DNA from: Desulfurococcales archaeon
GTDB lineage: Archaea; Thermoproteota; Thermoprotei_A; Sulfolobales; NBVN01
Direction: 5' to 3'
Length of the DNA stretch: 64,000 bases
Assembly: GCA_023255955.1 (NCBI GenBank)
Contig: JAGDWD010000004.1
Coordinates: 51,908-115,907, forward strand
Part shown: piece by piece, positions 26,847-37,118 of the stretch
Layout: each line of letters begins with the position of its first letter
How positions within the stretch are numbered: the first letter of the stretch is position 1
The notes under the pieces: generated by a model
The model's database searches: none
What the model was told of the DNA's origin: nothing
What the model saw: the letters and a program-made list of their open reading frames with translations, nothing else
Translations under genes and position numbers: made by a program

Positions 26847-28037
26847 CTACCAGTTGATGAGGTCTCTATACTCGTCGCGTACGTATACGATCCTTCCACC
26901 GACAACTGTAGCAACCACGTTTAGCTTTCTATCCAAAATCACCAGGTCAGCTCTCCGCCCTGGGAGTAGTAGACCTATCTCAGAGCTTAGTCCGAGGGAT
27001 TTAGCTGGGGCTGTCGAGGCCATGAAGAACGCTTCCCTCAAGCTGTACCCTAAGGAGAGTATATTCGCTAGAGCTCTATCCATAGTTAAGGTACTCCCAG
27101 CAAGCACGTCTCGACCGGCTACCCTAGCTACCCCGCCGGAAACCTCTATCTCCACTCCCCCTAACCTGTAGGTACCGTCAGGCATGCCGGCCGCAGCTAT
27201 CGAGTCTGTTACTAGCACGACCCTACAGTGGGAGGCATATCTTATAGTGAAGTCCACTACCTCCGGGGCAACGTGGATGAAGTCAGCTATTATCTCTAGG
27301 TACACACCATCTGACTGGAGGAGAGCTAATGCCGCTCCCGGATTTCTGTGGTGGAACCCACTCATAGCGTTGTACAGGTGGGTTGCCTTAGAGGCACCCA
27401 AAGTAATTGCCTCAACCGTCTTAGAGTAGGACGCGTTTGTGTGCCCCACTTGAACTATTACACCCCTCGAAACAGCGTACCTCACTAGATCCAACCCTCC
27501 CTCAATCTCAGGAGCTAGTGTTACAGACCTTAGAAGACCTCCGGACACTTCGAGAAGCTCCTCCAGCTCCTCAATGTCTGCCGGCCTAGCATATTCCGGG
27601 TTCTGAGCACCAGCCTTCTCAGGGTTTATGTAGGGTCCCTCCAGATGTATACCCACGACCCTAGCTCCAGTGGAGGACCTAGAGGCTGAGTAGATGTTCC
27701 TGCAGAATGAGACCAGAAGATCTCTCGGTAGGGTATAGGACGTAGGAACGAATGATGTGACGCCGAACATGGGGAGCTTCCTAGATAGAAGCTCCACATC
27801 GCTAACCCTAGCTGTACTAAGATCCACACCGAAAGATCCATGTATATGTGTGTCCACAAAACCTGGGCCGATCGTGAACCCATCCAACGAGAGCCCATAG
27901 AAATCTCCACGGTTTCTATAGGGCTCCTCACCAACTTCAACGATCCTACCATCAGCAATGGAGATATAGCCTCTCGCGATGTCCCTATACGGAGTAATAA
28001 CCCTCACATTCCTCAAAACCACGTCCTTAGACACCAC
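26847..28037 (-). CDS. nagA: N-acetylglucosamine-6-phosphate deacetylase
   Basis: A 396-residue amidohydrolase: FVDTHIHGSFGVDLS (metal HxH), GIHLEGPYINPEKAGAQN with the metal-binding Glu, QVGHTNAS and KATHLYNAMSGFHHRNPG for histidine ligands and substrate, and the catalytic Asp in LVTDSIAAAGMPDG. It removes acetate from GlcNAc-6-P in the cytosol. The GTG start is preceded by a GGTGG site and by a BoxA-like acaataaaaag at 28066-28076. It heads the amino-sugar cluster. Confidence 0.93.
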   Translation of the reverse strand: MVSKDVVLRNVRVITPYRDIARGYISIADGRIVEVGEEPYRNRGDFYGLSLDGFTIGPGFVDTHIHGSFGVDLSTARVSDVELLSRKLPMFGVTSFVPTSYTLPRDLLVSFCRNIYSASRSSTGARVVGIHLEGPYINPEKAGAQNPEYARPADIEELEELLEVSGGLLRSVTLAPEIEGGLDLVRYAVSRGVIVQVGHTNASYSKTVEAITLGASKATHLYNAMSGFHHRNPGAALALLQSDGVYLEIIADFIHVAPEVVDFTIRYASHCRVVLVTDSIAAAGMPDGTYRLGGVEIEVSGGVARVAGRDVLAGSTLTMDRALANILSLGYSLREAFFMASTAPAKSLGLSSEIGLLLPGRRADLVILDRKLNVVATVVGGRIVYVRDEYRDLINW

Positions 28038-28065
28038 CTAACCACCAAGTAAGATAGTTCCGCAT

Positions 28066-28076
28066 CTTTTTATTGT
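28066..28076 (-). promoter_or_regulatory. BoxA-like element upstream of nagA
   Basis: An A/T-rich run (ACAATAAAAAG, minus strand) about 30 bases before the GTG start. It would drive the nagA-to-kinase gene cluster. Confidence 0.4.
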
Positions 28077-28226
28077 AGGGTACTGAAATAGTGAGTGTCT
28101 CTACTCGTCATCGAGTACGAGCTACCTTATACTAACACCCCGCCTACGAAGCCTAGGGCTGGGACTTAACAGCGAGAATAGTGGGTAAGTGGGATTAAAC
28201 TAGTTTGGGAGCTCCGCAGAGAGATG

Positions 28227-30443
28227 TTAGTACGGTGATATGAAGTCCTCCGGTCTCGGAGGTTCTGGTGGTAGCCCTTTCCTAGTTCTTATAGCTCTTA
28301 CGATGGTTAGTAGTAGCTGTTCTGGGACCGGTGACCACCTACTGAACTCAGTACCCCAGAATGCTCTCCCTGCTGTAGCACTCCTAAGCTCACTAGCTAG
28401 ATCCATTGACTCAGCTATCGGTATCTCAGCCATGATCCTGGCAGACGTGGGTGTCGTGTACACTACGTCCAGTACCCTTCCCCTCTTACGGGATATGACG
28501 CTGACGACGGAGCTTATTAGGTCGGCTGGTAACCTGACGTCCAGTTTCTGTATGGGTTCTAGGAGTGTTGGCTTAGCTAGTAGTATCCCAGCATATATAG
28601 GGTTCCTTGTTGCTGGGTATAGCTGTGCTGGACCTCTGTGAGCAGGGTCTTCATGTATCACCGCATCGTGGAGGATCACCTTAACGCCTCTCACGGGTTC
28701 CATAGCTAGCGGTCCCTCCTTCATCGCGAGCCTGAAGCCCTGGATTATCGTGTCCCTCACTTCCCTCAGGTACTGAACACCGGCAGTCCTATCTACGAAG
28801 ACGTTTATGTTCTCGTCGATAGCCCAGATTCTCCTAGCTTCGTCATAGTCCCAGCTTGCCTGATCCCTCAGGATCTTAGCCCTCTCCCTAGAGTCCATGT
28901 CCTCCGTGATAACTCCCTGCTGGATGAGCCTGATAGTCTCCTCGTTGAGGGGTTCGACACTTATGTAGAGCCTGTTGTGCTTGTTGGGGGACTTACCCTC
29001 GAGTACCTGTGAGGCTGCTCTACAAGTCTCTCTGTACACGACTATAGGTGGTGAGGTATCTACCTCAACCCCGTAGTTCTCCTTGAGGAATGTGAGCGCT
29101 ATCTCAAGGTGGAGCGGACCCATACCGGAGATTAGATACTCCCCGGTCTCCTCGTTAATCTTCACCACTATGTTCGGATCTTCTATGCTCAGCTTCCTCA
29201 GAGCCTCCACAAGCTTCGGGAGATCAGCAGTCTTCTTCGGCTCTATAGCCATGGTTACGACTGGCTCGGATACGTATCTCATTCTCTCAAAAGGTGCTAC
29301 GACGTCCTTATACGCTATACCTACCACAGTATCACCGGACCTAGCCGCGTCGAGACCTAGAGAAGCAGCTATATTCCCTGCGGTAATCTCGTTCACTACC
29401 TCCCTTATCGGACCCATGTAGAGGCTGACCTGGAGCACTCTCTGCTTGGTCTTACCCATTAGAAGCCAGACTTCCTCACCTGCCCTGAGGGTTCCTGAGA
29501 ACACCCTACCAGTAGCGACGAGCCCTGCGTGCGGGTCAACCCTCATGTCGTTTACGAAGTATACTAGAGGACCTGACGGGTCGGCCCTCAGCATTGCCTT
29601 ACCTACTTCACTATCTATATCGCCTCTCCATATCTTAGGTATTCTATAGCTCTGAGCTTCCCTCGGGTTGGGGACGAACTTAACTACAGCATCTAGAAGT
29701 GCCTCATGTAGCGGGGAGAGCTTAGCTAGCTCATCAACACCTTCCTTACCTTTCTCGTAAGCAGAAACTATGTCGCTGAACCTTATCCCCTTCTTCTGGG
29801 CTATAGGTATGGTGATGCCCCACTTGTCCCTAGCGGCACCGAAGATCACCGTACCCTTCGCAGGGTCGAAAGTCCACTTCTCCCTAAATTCCGGCTCTGC
29901 GTACTCGGCTAGTAGGGAGTTCATAATCTTTATTATCTCCACGAACCTCTGCTGTACCTCCTGTGCCGTGAACTTAAGCTCCTTTATGAGTCTGTCCACC
30001 TTATTTACGAAGAGAAGGGGCCTCACACGCTCCTCGAGCGCCTGTCTGAGGACTGTCTCAGTCTGGGTCATCACACCCTCAACAGCATCCACTACCACTA
30101 TAGCCCCATCCAACACTCTGAGGGACCTGGTGACCTTACCACTGAAGTCTACGTGTCCGGGTGTGTCGATCAGGTTCACGACGTATGGTTTACCCCCATA
30201 CTCGTGGTAGAGGCTTATGTTGGCTGCCTTAACTGTGATACCTCTCTTCTGCTCTACGTCAAGATAGTCCAGGGCTAATGCCTCACCAGCCACCTTCATC
30301 GATATTATCCCTGAAGCCGCTAGCAGAAGATCGGACGTCGTGGTCTTTCCGTGGTCGACGTGGGCTATTATACCTATGTTTCTTACTTGCTCTATGTTCC
30401 TCATTATCTCCTGAATCTGCTCTACAGTCTTATACCTAGGCAT
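28227..30443 (-). CDS. fusA: Translation elongation factor 2 (aEF-2)
   Basis: A GTPase of the EF-G/EF-2 family with G1 [10 protein letters not shown]3 DTPGHVDF and G4 NKVD, and an archaeal domain IV containing [17 protein letters not shown], where the His of AHRG is the diphthamide site. It drives ribosomal translocation. ATG 30443 (MPRYKTVEQ, a usual aEF-2 start) is chosen because GGAGTGGGG precedes it and the BoxA at 30475-30486 overlaps the upstream GTG at 30476. Length from this start is 738 residues, normal for the family. Confidence 0.96.
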   Translation of the reverse strand: MPRYKTVEQIQEIMRNIEQVRNIGIIAHVDHGKTTTSDLLLAASGIISMKVAGEALALDYLDVEQKRGITVKAANISLYHEYGGKPYVVNLIDTPGHVDFSGKVTRSLRVLDGAIVVVDAVEGVMTQTETVLRQALEERVRPLLFVNKVDRLIKELKFTAQEVQQRFVEIIKIMNSLLAEYAEPEFREKWTFDPAKGTVIFGAARDKWGITIPIAQKKGIRFSDIVSAYEKGKEGVDELAKLSPLHEALLDAVVKFVPNPREAQSYRIPKIWRGDIDSEVGKAMLRADPSGPLVYFVNDMRVDPHAGLVATGRVFSGTLRAGEEVWLLMGKTKQRVLQVSLYMGPIREVVNEITAGNIAASLGLDAARSGDTVVGIAYKDVVAPFERMRYVSEPVVTMAIEPKKTADLPKLVEALRKLSIEDPNIVVKINEETGEYLISGMGPLHLEIALTFLKENYGVEVDTSPPIVVYRETCRAASQVLEGKSPNKHNRLYISVEPLNEETIRLIQQGVITEDMDSRERAKILRDQASWDYDEARRIWAIDENINVFVDRTAGVQYLREVRDTIIQGFRLAMKEGPLAMEPVRGVKVILHDAVIHEDPAHRGPAQLYPATRNPIYAGILLAKPTLLEPIQKLDVRLPADLISSVVSVISRKRGRVLDVVYTTPTSARIMAEIPIAESMDLASELRSATAGRAFWGTEFSRWSPVPEQLLLTIVRAIRTRKGLPPEPPRPEDFISPY

Positions 30444-30474
30444 ACCCCACTCCAGACATAGAGCTCTACGAACC

Positions 30475-30486
30475 ACCTTATAAGCT
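30475..30486 (-). promoter_or_regulatory. BoxA of the aEF-2 gene
   Basis: AAGCTTATAAGG on the minus strand is a good BoxA match, about 35 bases upstream of the chosen ATG, with a GGAGTGGGG ribosome-binding site between. Confidence 0.6.
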
Positions 30487-30571
30487 TGCCGTCCAAAGTG
30501 AGTTAAGATGACGCCACAACAATCCAGGAAAGCTTATTTTACTTCCTGTCAGAACTACTTGGTGAGTCTCT

Positions 30572-30793
30572 ATGCCCATAAAAGTAAAGGTAAACTGGGA
30601 CCTCTGCATCGCAGACGGTGTTTGCTACGCCCTATGCCCGCAGGTATTTGAAGCAGGTCCTGACGGTAAGGCTCAGATAGTGAAGGAGTTCAGGGGCAGC
30701 GCCCCCAACGAGGGAACCGTGCCGGACGATCTCAAGGACTGCGCGGATCAGGCTAGAACTGCCTGCCCAGTCGGGGCTATATCATTCGAGTAA
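30572..30793 (+). CDS. Single-cluster ferredoxin with Asp ligand, Pyrococcus type
   Basis: A 73-residue ferredoxin with CIADGVCYALCP and a distal ACPVGAI. The second usual cysteine is replaced by Asp (C-x2-D-x2-C-x3-C), as in Pyrococcus furiosus ferredoxin, where it allows [4Fe-4S]/[3Fe-4S] interconversion. The extra Cys in DCADQ pairs with the family's disulfide position. It is a likely electron acceptor for the two AOR enzymes of the window. A BoxA-like gcttatttta at 30531-30541 and a GGTGAG site precede the ATG. Confidence 0.92.
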   Translation: MPIKVKVNWDLCIADGVCYALCPQVFEAGPDGKAQIVKEFRGSAPNEGTVPDDLKDCADQARTACPVGAISFE

Positions 30794-31419
30794 GGCTGAA
30801 GCTCTCTAAAGTCCAGCAAGGTTTTTTACCTATAGCTAGCTTCCTCCAGTGCGGGATTATGTTAGTAATCTCTTAGAACGCTACCCATCCTGCGAGTAGG
30901 TAGTTGAAATAGGTGGAGGCATTAAAGCCCACAGTAGGGGATGGTAGCGTGAGGAGGGGTGTACAGGAGCTTAGGTAGAGCCCGGCCCTAGTGAAGTGGG
31001 TGATGGTTTCGAGCATGAGTGAGGAGAGGCCGTGATGATTCTGAAGGTTTCGTCCAGGCACCTCAGAGACAGGCTATGTGTGGGATGTGTTAGTATTTAG
31101 AGTATCTAGGAACAGGTACCCCTACCGGAGCCGATAGGAACAAGTTCTGCAAGACAGTCCCACCATATAGTAAGTGCTAAGTGGTCATTGAGGCCCTCTA
31201 AGCATGACATATACTATTTAAGAGACTTACCAGCAACTCACATAGCTGAGATACTTAACCTAATAATCGAAAAGTACGGAGAGGAGAAGCAGTATAGGAG
31301 GCTAGAATACTTCCCATTTTAGGAAAAGGAGTCGCGAGATAAAGTGTATCTCACAGATATACGTCCTACCCTTCGTACCGACCAAAGTCTAAAGCTCGTA
31401 AGAGATTCTCTAAAGACAG
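30794..31419. other. 626-base gap with degenerate coding fragments
   Basis: No intact gene is seen. Short open pieces in changing frames occur on the plus strand: DYVSNLLERYPSCE and VVEIGGGIKAHSRGW at about 30858-30952, VKWVMVSSMSEERP ending near 31035, and a 44-codon ORF from TTG 31188 to a stop at 31322 containing YYLRDLPATHIAEILNLI. The first group has the look of a decayed TnpB tail; the last is not recognised. No promoter was found for any of them. Confidence 0.3.
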
Positions 31420-32493
31420 TTAAATCTGTTGTTTCTTCGGGTAAGCAAGCATGTCTTTGTAGGGTACGTAGAAGCTGATATGCTCGCCTGGATTTACGGG
31501 GGAGTTCGGCGGTAGGTAGAGAAGGATTCTGTGAGGCCCTACCTCCACCTCCACCTCAAGGCGTTCCCCCAGGTAGGAGATTGTGACCACCTTCCCGGAG
31601 AACTCGTTATCTTCCTTACTCGTAGGGGTTGTGGAGGCGCTGTGCGGCCTGAATAATAGGTAGACCCAGTCGCCCGGTACTACCCTAACCTCCCCGGTTG
31701 GTGCTCTACTTCTAATTCTCAAGCCACTGCACTCCACCATCAGGACGTCGTCAACTACCTGGACGACCCTACCCTCCAGTAGGTTGTACCTACCTATGAA
31801 GGTGGCTGTGAAGAGGGTTCTCGGTCTACTGTAGAGCTCCTCAGGTTTACCTACCTCGACTATGTTACCGGAGTTCATCACAGCTACCCTATCAGATAGG
31901 ACCATAGCCTCCTCCTGGTCGTGTGTGACGTAGATCGTGGTTATGTTGAGGCTCTTCTGGATCCTCCTCAGCTCCTCCCTCATCTCGGTCCTAAGCTTAG
32001 CGTCTAGGTTGCTTAGGGGTTCGTCGAGGAGGAGAACTCTTGGCTGGATTACGAGGGCTCTTGCTAGAGCTACCCTCTGCTGCTGACCTCCGGAGAGCTG
32101 AGCTGGGTACCTGTTCTCCAGGCCCTCCAACTTCACAAGCTCTAACACCTCCCTAACCCTCCTCCTCACCTCACCGTCTGGGACCCTCCTCACCCTCAGT
32201 CCGTAAGCTACGTTCTCGAATACCGTCATGTGGGGCCATAAAGCATAGTTCTGGAATACCATCGCTATGTCCCGCTTATGTGGTGGTAGGTTAGTTACGT
32301 CCTGCCCATCCATCAGCACCCTACCCTCATCCGGCATTTCGAGCCCAGCTATTATCCTCAGGGTAGTGGTCTTACCGCAACCGGAGGGGCCTAGGAGAGT
32401 GAAGAACTCACCCTTCTCTACCTTAATACTCACCTTATTCACGGCAATGACCCTACCAAACCTCTTACTTACCTTAACCAGCTCTACAGACAT
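31420..32493 (-). CDS. ABC transporter ATPase, Fbp/Pot/ThiQ type
   Basis: A 357-residue ATPase: Walker A GPSGCGKTTT, Q-loop VFQNYALWPHMTVFENVA, signature LSGGQQQRVALARAL, Walker B VLLLDEPLSNLD and switch His in YVTHDQEEA. The approximately 120-residue C-terminal extension is the TOBE-type regulatory domain of iron, polyamine, thiamine and sugar importers. It serves the two-domain permease and binding protein encoded upstream. A 136-base gap separates it from the permease gene, with no clear promoter. Confidence 0.93.
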   Translation of the reverse strand: MSVELVKVSKRFGRVIAVNKVSIKVEKGEFFTLLGPSGCGKTTTLRIIAGLEMPDEGRVLMDGQDVTNLPPHKRDIAMVFQNYALWPHMTVFENVAYGLRVRRVPDGEVRRRVREVLELVKLEGLENRYPAQLSGGQQQRVALARALVIQPRVLLLDEPLSNLDAKLRTEMREELRRIQKSLNITTIYVTHDQEEAMVLSDRVAVMNSGNIVEVGKPEELYSRPRTLFTATFIGRYNLLEGRVVQVVDDVLMVECSGLRIRSRAPTGEVRVVPGDWVYLLFRPHSASTTPTSKEDNEFSGKVVTISYLGERLEVEVEVGPHRILLYLPPNSPVNPGEHISFYVPYKDMLAYPKKQQI

Positions 32494-32629
32494 TTCTGAA
32501 CCCCAAGAACTCTTTCGACATCAGAACAATACAGGAAGCTGAGAGCTCTACGTAGCTGGTGATTACTAGCACGGTGTTGAAGACCCTGATTACCTGTTTT
32601 AATGACCTTAGCAATGTACATTTTCACAC

Positions 32630-34357
32630 CTATTGTGTACCCCAACTATGTCTGACCCTAGTAGTGAGGGTTAGTGCTAGCCTTATAGCTAGTACTGAGG
32701 CGGATACTGTCACCAAAACAGCAATTGAGTAGACACCGATAAGTAGTACGCCGGCTGTCGTTATGTCCCTGTAGATGGCGTAGACTAGGGGTGCTGTACT
32801 ACCCCAGCCTTGAGTAGGTCCTAGACCACCTATGGTGATTGAGGTACTCACCTCGGTTGCTATAGCTACAGCTACTAAGGTCAGCCCGGGTATGGATGTC
32901 GATAGAGCTAGTGGAGCTATAACCGTTAGTAGGGCTGTTACCGGACCGGCACCCAGGCTCTGCGCAGTCTCTTCATAGTCCTGTGGAATCGAGGAGATAG
33001 AGTTCCTTAGCACTATGTATACGTAGGTCAGTCTTCTAAGGGTATACGATAGTACCAGGTAAAGCCAGGGAGTATTGAATGGACTCACCGGGAGGTTCCC
33101 GAATAGTCCGATGTATGAGTAGGCTACAGCAATTCCGGGAACTGAGAGCGGTAGTACAGATACCGCCTCAATTACCCTGTAGAGACTCCTCTTTCTGGAG
33201 GCATGATAGGATATTGGGAGGGCTATTACTAAGCCGCAGAGTAGGGATAGGGACGTGTAGGCTACGGTATTCAAGGAAGCTCTAACCCGGGAAGGGTCTA
33301 GGAGGAGGTGGAGAGACGGGGACGGGCTCAGCGTGATCGGGTCTACAAGTACGTAAGCTAGGCTAACCAACGTAGGTGAGGCCGCAGCAATCAACACTAT
33401 GAGTAGAGCTAGCAGTGCGGGAGCTACCCAAGCACTCAACCTACTCCTATAAACATCGGGAGGCTTAGCTAGTGCTACCCCGAAACTCCTGTAGACAGTC
33501 ATTAAGTACTTAGCGGAGACAGCGAAGATAGCTACCGTCACTAATAGCAATAGCAGGGTGTAGCCTACAGCTCTCTGAGAGAAGCCTGAGTACACCTCTG
33601 AGATGAAGTGTACGTAAGCCCTATACGATATGAGTCCCCTAACCTCCGGGTAGCTTTCGAAGATTAGTGGGGCTTCAAGATCCTCCAGGGAGAGTACGTA
33701 GGTCAGAGCTAGAGAGGTGAAGATAGCTGGTCTTAGAATAGGTATTAACACTCTCACCGCGACAGTCCGGGGAGTAGATCCTAAACTGTACGCACTTTCA
33801 GTGAGTTCCCTAGGTAGCATTAGGGCGTAGGAAGCGAGCACGGAATATGAGAACGGGAGGAAGGTCAGTATCTGGTAGAGGGCTACAGCTGCTAAACCCT
33901 CCACACGTACCGCAAGACCGAAGGGTCTCATAGCACGATTTAGGAGGCCTATATCCGGGTCCAGAAGGCTTTGGAGGGCTACAGCCTTCACGAAGGGTAT
34001 TGGGAGGTAGGCTAGTAGGGGGAGTAATGTGATTAGTCTAGGAACTCTGTAGAGGTAGATGAGGAGTGTGTAAGCAAGTCCTAGTAGGGTGGTGGTAGAC
34101 GATACGAACAGGGGGACAAGGAAAGAGTTTAGGAGGGGTCCTAGATCTGGCCACCTAAACACGGCCACTAACAACCCGTCTCGGTGCTGGAGCTCGATGA
34201 GGGGCCTCCTAAGAGCTACTGATAGTGCTAAATCGCTAAGAGCTTTATTGAGGCATGCTACAGGGTTGTTACCGACTATGAGAACGGTTACGGGAACCAC
34301 GAAAAACAGTATTAGGAAGGTTACCGCTAGAGCAGTGTAGAGGTTTAGGTAGTTCAT
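32630..34357 (-). CDS. ABC transporter permease, fused two-domain type (FbpB/ThiP-like)
   Basis: A 575-residue membrane protein made of two BPD_transp_1 halves of about 12 helices in all. Each half carries a coupling EAA loop (ESAYSLGSTPRTVAVRVLIP in the first, ETAQSLGAGPVTALLTVIAP in the second). Fused permeases of this form are usual for ferric iron and thiamine importers. Its start overlaps the end of the binding protein gene by 4 bases. Confidence 0.88.
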   Translation of the reverse strand: MNYLNLYTALAVTFLILFFVVPVTVLIVGNNPVACLNKALSDLALSVALRRPLIELQHRDGLLVAVFRWPDLGPLLNSFLVPLFVSSTTTLLGLAYTLLIYLYRVPRLITLLPLLAYLPIPFVKAVALQSLLDPDIGLLNRAMRPFGLAVRVEGLAAVALYQILTFLPFSYSVLASYALMLPRELTESAYSLGSTPRTVAVRVLIPILRPAIFTSLALTYVLSLEDLEAPLIFESYPEVRGLISYRAYVHFISEVYSGFSQRAVGYTLLLLLVTVAIFAVSAKYLMTVYRSFGVALAKPPDVYRSRLSAWVAPALLALLIVLIAAASPTLVSLAYVLVDPITLSPSPSLHLLLDPSRVRASLNTVAYTSLSLLCGLVIALPISYHASRKRSLYRVIEAVSVLPLSVPGIAVAYSYIGLFGNLPVSPFNTPWLYLVLSYTLRRLTYVYIVLRNSISSIPQDYEETAQSLGAGPVTALLTVIAPLALSTSIPGLTLVAVAIATEVSTSITIGGLGPTQGWGSTAPLVYAIYRDITTAGVLLIGVYSIAVLVTVSASVLAIRLALTLTTRVRHSWGTQ

Positions 34358-35697
34358 TGAGAGCCCAGCTCACTCATCAACCTCGTCAGCCTACCTATAG
34401 CAGCCTCCTTAATGCTCTGATAGAGGTCGTCCCTATTTAGAGTACCTGCTCTAATAGCTGAGGAGACCTGCTTAGCGTAGTCAAAAGTAAACTCCACGTA
34501 GTTACCTGTAATTGGGTCCCTAATGGTTAGTGGGGACCCGAGCTTCACTAGCCACTCAGAAAGCTCCTCCGGCCTGGTCCTGCACAGCCTTGAGTACACA
34601 TCTGTAAGTAGTTTCTGTATGTCAGGATCGGCTATCGAGGCTTCAAAGTAGGTGACCACAGCCTCCCTCACACTACTCTCGAACTCGGTGCTGTAGTTCA
34701 TAGCATTTGCTAGGGCTTCCCGGGTTCTCCCGGCCATAGCCTCGAGTCCCGCTACCTCAAGTGCTGGTAGGTAGCCAAACTTCTCTACTACAAGTTTCTG
34801 ACCCTCCGGACCTAGAAGCCATAGAATGAATGCTTGAGCCTCGACCGGGTGTTTGGTCCCGACAGCAACAGCTACTGGAGATACGTAGAGTATCGTCTCA
34901 CCGCGAGGAGATATAAAGACAGCCCTCCCACCACTAACCTTCTCAGCTTGGAGACCGTAACCTATGTAAGCAGGTGCTAACCCAACAGTTCCTGTAGCAG
35001 CATCATCCCTAGCTCTCTCAGAGCTAGTAACAAAACTAGAGAGAGCACCAATTACTGTCAGGACGCGCCACCCATCCTCCCAGCCATATCTTTGGAGTAA
35101 CCCCATTACCGTAGTTCTAGCAGTTCCGCTCTTTGAGGGTAGCGGGAAGGATATGAGGAACCTACCCTCACTTAACACGCTAGCATACGCAGGACTAGCT
35201 AAGTCTGCCCAGCTACCGGGTTGGGGTAGTCTGTAACGCTCCAGGAAGTCATTGTTCACTATGAATCCGTAGACACCTAGCCCTACACCTAACCAGCATA
35301 GCGAGCCCTTACTCGAGTAGCCTGCGAACCCCTGCGGTAGCTTCTTAGATGTCTCCAGTAGCTCCGGCAGGTCTATAGGTCTCAGAACCCCATCCCCGCA
35401 TAGGCTGTTAAAGATTGATGGTTCACCAACCAGGAATAGATCTACCTCACCCCTAAGCCCTAGGTCCTTCCAAAGGTTGAAGTCCAGCTTCTTTATCTCG
35501 ACGTCGACTATGTTATACCTCCTCGCGATGCTACTAGCTAGGAAGGCCGATCTAACGGCATCAGCCTCCTCAGCAGATAACCTAGAGGCTATCGTCAGCC
35601 TGACCTCAGGCCTCTGAGTAAGAATATAGGCCGCGTACCCCACAGATACAGCTACGACTAGTACTAGGACCACTAGTGGGAGTAGCCTAACCCTCAT
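34354..35697 (-). CDS. ABC transporter substrate-binding protein (iron/thiamine/spermidine class)
   Basis: A periplasmic-binding-fold protein with an N-terminal signal or anchor helix (LLPLVVLVLVVAVSVGYAA), followed by a type 2 binding fold with VDLFLVGEPSIFNS and YGFIVNNDFL. It belongs to the FbpA/ThiB/PotD class; no clear pair of tyrosines for ferric iron could be assigned, so the ligand is open. ATG 35697 is preferred to TTG 35727 because a BoxA-like AAGGCTTAATAG lies at about 35729-35740, putting transcription start near 35707. Confidence 0.8.
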   Translation of the reverse strand: MRVRLLPLVVLVLVVAVSVGYAAYILTQRPEVRLTIASRLSAEEADAVRSAFLASSIARRYNIVDVEIKKLDFNLWKDLGLRGEVDLFLVGEPSIFNSLCGDGVLRPIDLPELLETSKKLPQGFAGYSSKGSLCWLGVGLGVYGFIVNNDFLERYRLPQPGSWADLASPAYASVLSEGRFLISFPLPSKSGTARTTVMGLLQRYGWEDGWRVLTVIGALSSFVTSSERARDDAATGTVGLAPAYIGYGLQAEKVSGGRAVFISPRGETILYVSPVAVAVGTKHPVEAQAFILWLLGPEGQKLVVEKFGYLPALEVAGLEAMAGRTREALANAMNYSTEFESSVREAVVTYFEASIADPDIQKLLTDVYSRLCRTRPEELSEWLVKLGSPLTIRDPITGNYVEFTFDYAKQVSSAIRAGTLNRDDLYQSIKEAAIGRLTRLMSELGSQ

Positions 35698-35727
35698 TGA
35701 GACACCAAAATGGCTAGATAGAGACAA

Positions 35728-36154
35728 CTATTAAGCCTTACTGAACGTTCAATAGCTAACCCCACTAAAACTACTTACCTCAGCAGTACTAGGGACACCG
35801 CTCCAAAGATGTAGTACTACTCATAGAGTAACCGCCAAACTAAACAACGGCAGGTTGGTGTTGCGGGTTAATCTAGAGATAACTCTACATGGTCTCTCAT
35901 ATGGTATTTCGATTCTCTAAATCAAGTCTTTGCTTAAATTAATTACGAATTTACGGTACTAGTTAGTACATTGTTTAGGGTATGGTAGCTCTACCTTCTT
36001 ATCTAATCTAAGAGGTAGCTGTGCTACAGTTGATGAGGGTGGGGGTCTGAATGCGAATTTAGAGGGCTTAAATCAGGTACGGAACTTAAGGAGCTAGCTA
36101 TTAACATTACATTGGTATATAAACCACATCACCGTTATAACCACGGTAACATGT
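35728..36154. other. 427-base divergent intergenic region
   Basis: It holds the BoxA of the ABC importer (35729-35740, minus strand) and ggtatataaacc at 36113-36124 as BoxA for the DUF1177 operon. The rest is AT-rich, with stops in all frames; I see no gene, RNA or mobile element in it. Confidence 0.5.
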
Positions 36155-37102
36155 ATGTCTACCCTAAAACACGTATTGGAAGTAATAGATCTTCTAGACG
36201 ATCCTAAAGTTAATGGTGACGCTGTTAGGAGGTTCTTCACTAGTAGAGGCTTTACTGACATTAAGATAGATGTCGAAACCATTCGCGGGGAGAAAGGCTC
36301 GACGGACTTCATAACGATAGTTATCCCGGGGAAGGAAGGTAAGACCTTGGGAGGTTCATCCCCTACACTCGGAGTTGTAGGTAGGTTGGGAGGTATTGGT
36401 GCTAGGCCAGCATACATAGGTATGGTCTCCGATGCTGATGGAGCTATAGTAGCGCTCGCTACAGCATATAAGATCGCTGAGATGAGGGTCCGCGGTGATG
36501 TGCTGCCGGGTGATGTAATTATCACTACCCACATATGCCCCAACGCACCGACACGTCCTCACAAGCCCGTCCCGATGATGGACTCCCCAGTTAACATCTT
36601 CACCCTACTCAAGTGGGAGGTTAGAGATGAGATGGATGCTGTACTCTCGGTCGACGCAACCAAGGCTAACTGGGTCATAAAGCACACAGGCTTCGCGATA
36701 ACCCCGACCGTTAAGGAGGGGTGGATATTAAGGGTTAGCCCCGACCTAACTGACATATACGTTAGGGTCACCGGGGAACCCCCGGTGATCGTACCGATAA
36801 CCATGCAGGACATACTCCCATACTCAACACCTGTCTACCACATAAACAGCATGATGCAGCCCTGGCTATACACGAAGGCACCGGTAGTTGGGGTAGCTAT
36901 AACGGCTAGGATGGCCCTACCAGGCTCCGGGACAGGCCCCACAAACTTCGTAGCGCTGGAGCAGGCAACGAGGTTCGTGGTGGAGGTAGCGAAGGATTTC
37001 ACTATGGGTAGGGCTAGGTTCTACGATCCGCAGGAGTGGGAGACTATAATTAAGATGCATGGCCCCGTCGCTGATGTACTGAGGAAGGGAATACCCGAGT
37101 AG
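36155..37102 (+). CDS. DUF1177 family protein
   Basis: A 315-residue protein of the DUF1177 family (from HVLEVIDLLDDPKVNG and GVVGRLGGIGARPAYIGMV, followed by TTHICPNAPTRPHKPVPMMD, which I recognise). His, Cys and Asp residues in THICPNA and LSVDATKANW are candidates for a metal-binding site, suggesting a hydrolase, but no activity is known to me. It opens a six- or seven-gene operon with racemase, DUF917, AroM and M29 peptidase genes; the promoter is the TATA block at 36113-36124. Confidence 0.8.
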   Translation: MSTLKHVLEVIDLLDDPKVNGDAVRRFFTSRGFTDIKIDVETIRGEKGSTDFITIVIPGKEGKTLGGSSPTLGVVGRLGGIGARPAYIGMVSDADGAIVALATAYKIAEMRVRGDVLPGDVIITTHICPNAPTRPHKPVPMMDSPVNIFTLLKWEVRDEMDAVLSVDATKANWVIKHTGFAITPTVKEGWILRVSPDLTDIYVRVTGEPPVIVPITMQDILPYSTPVYHINSMMQPWLYTKAPVVGVAITARMALPGSGTGPTNFVALEQATRFVVEVAKDFTMGRARFYDPQEWETIIKMHGPVADVLRKGIPE

Positions 37103-37118
37103 TGGCTGGCGATTAGCT

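Noticed and set aside
30873..31061. Minus-strand 62-codon ORF downstream of ferredoxin
   Set aside because: No ribosome-binding site, promoter or recognisable domain; the plus strand shows coding-like fragments instead.
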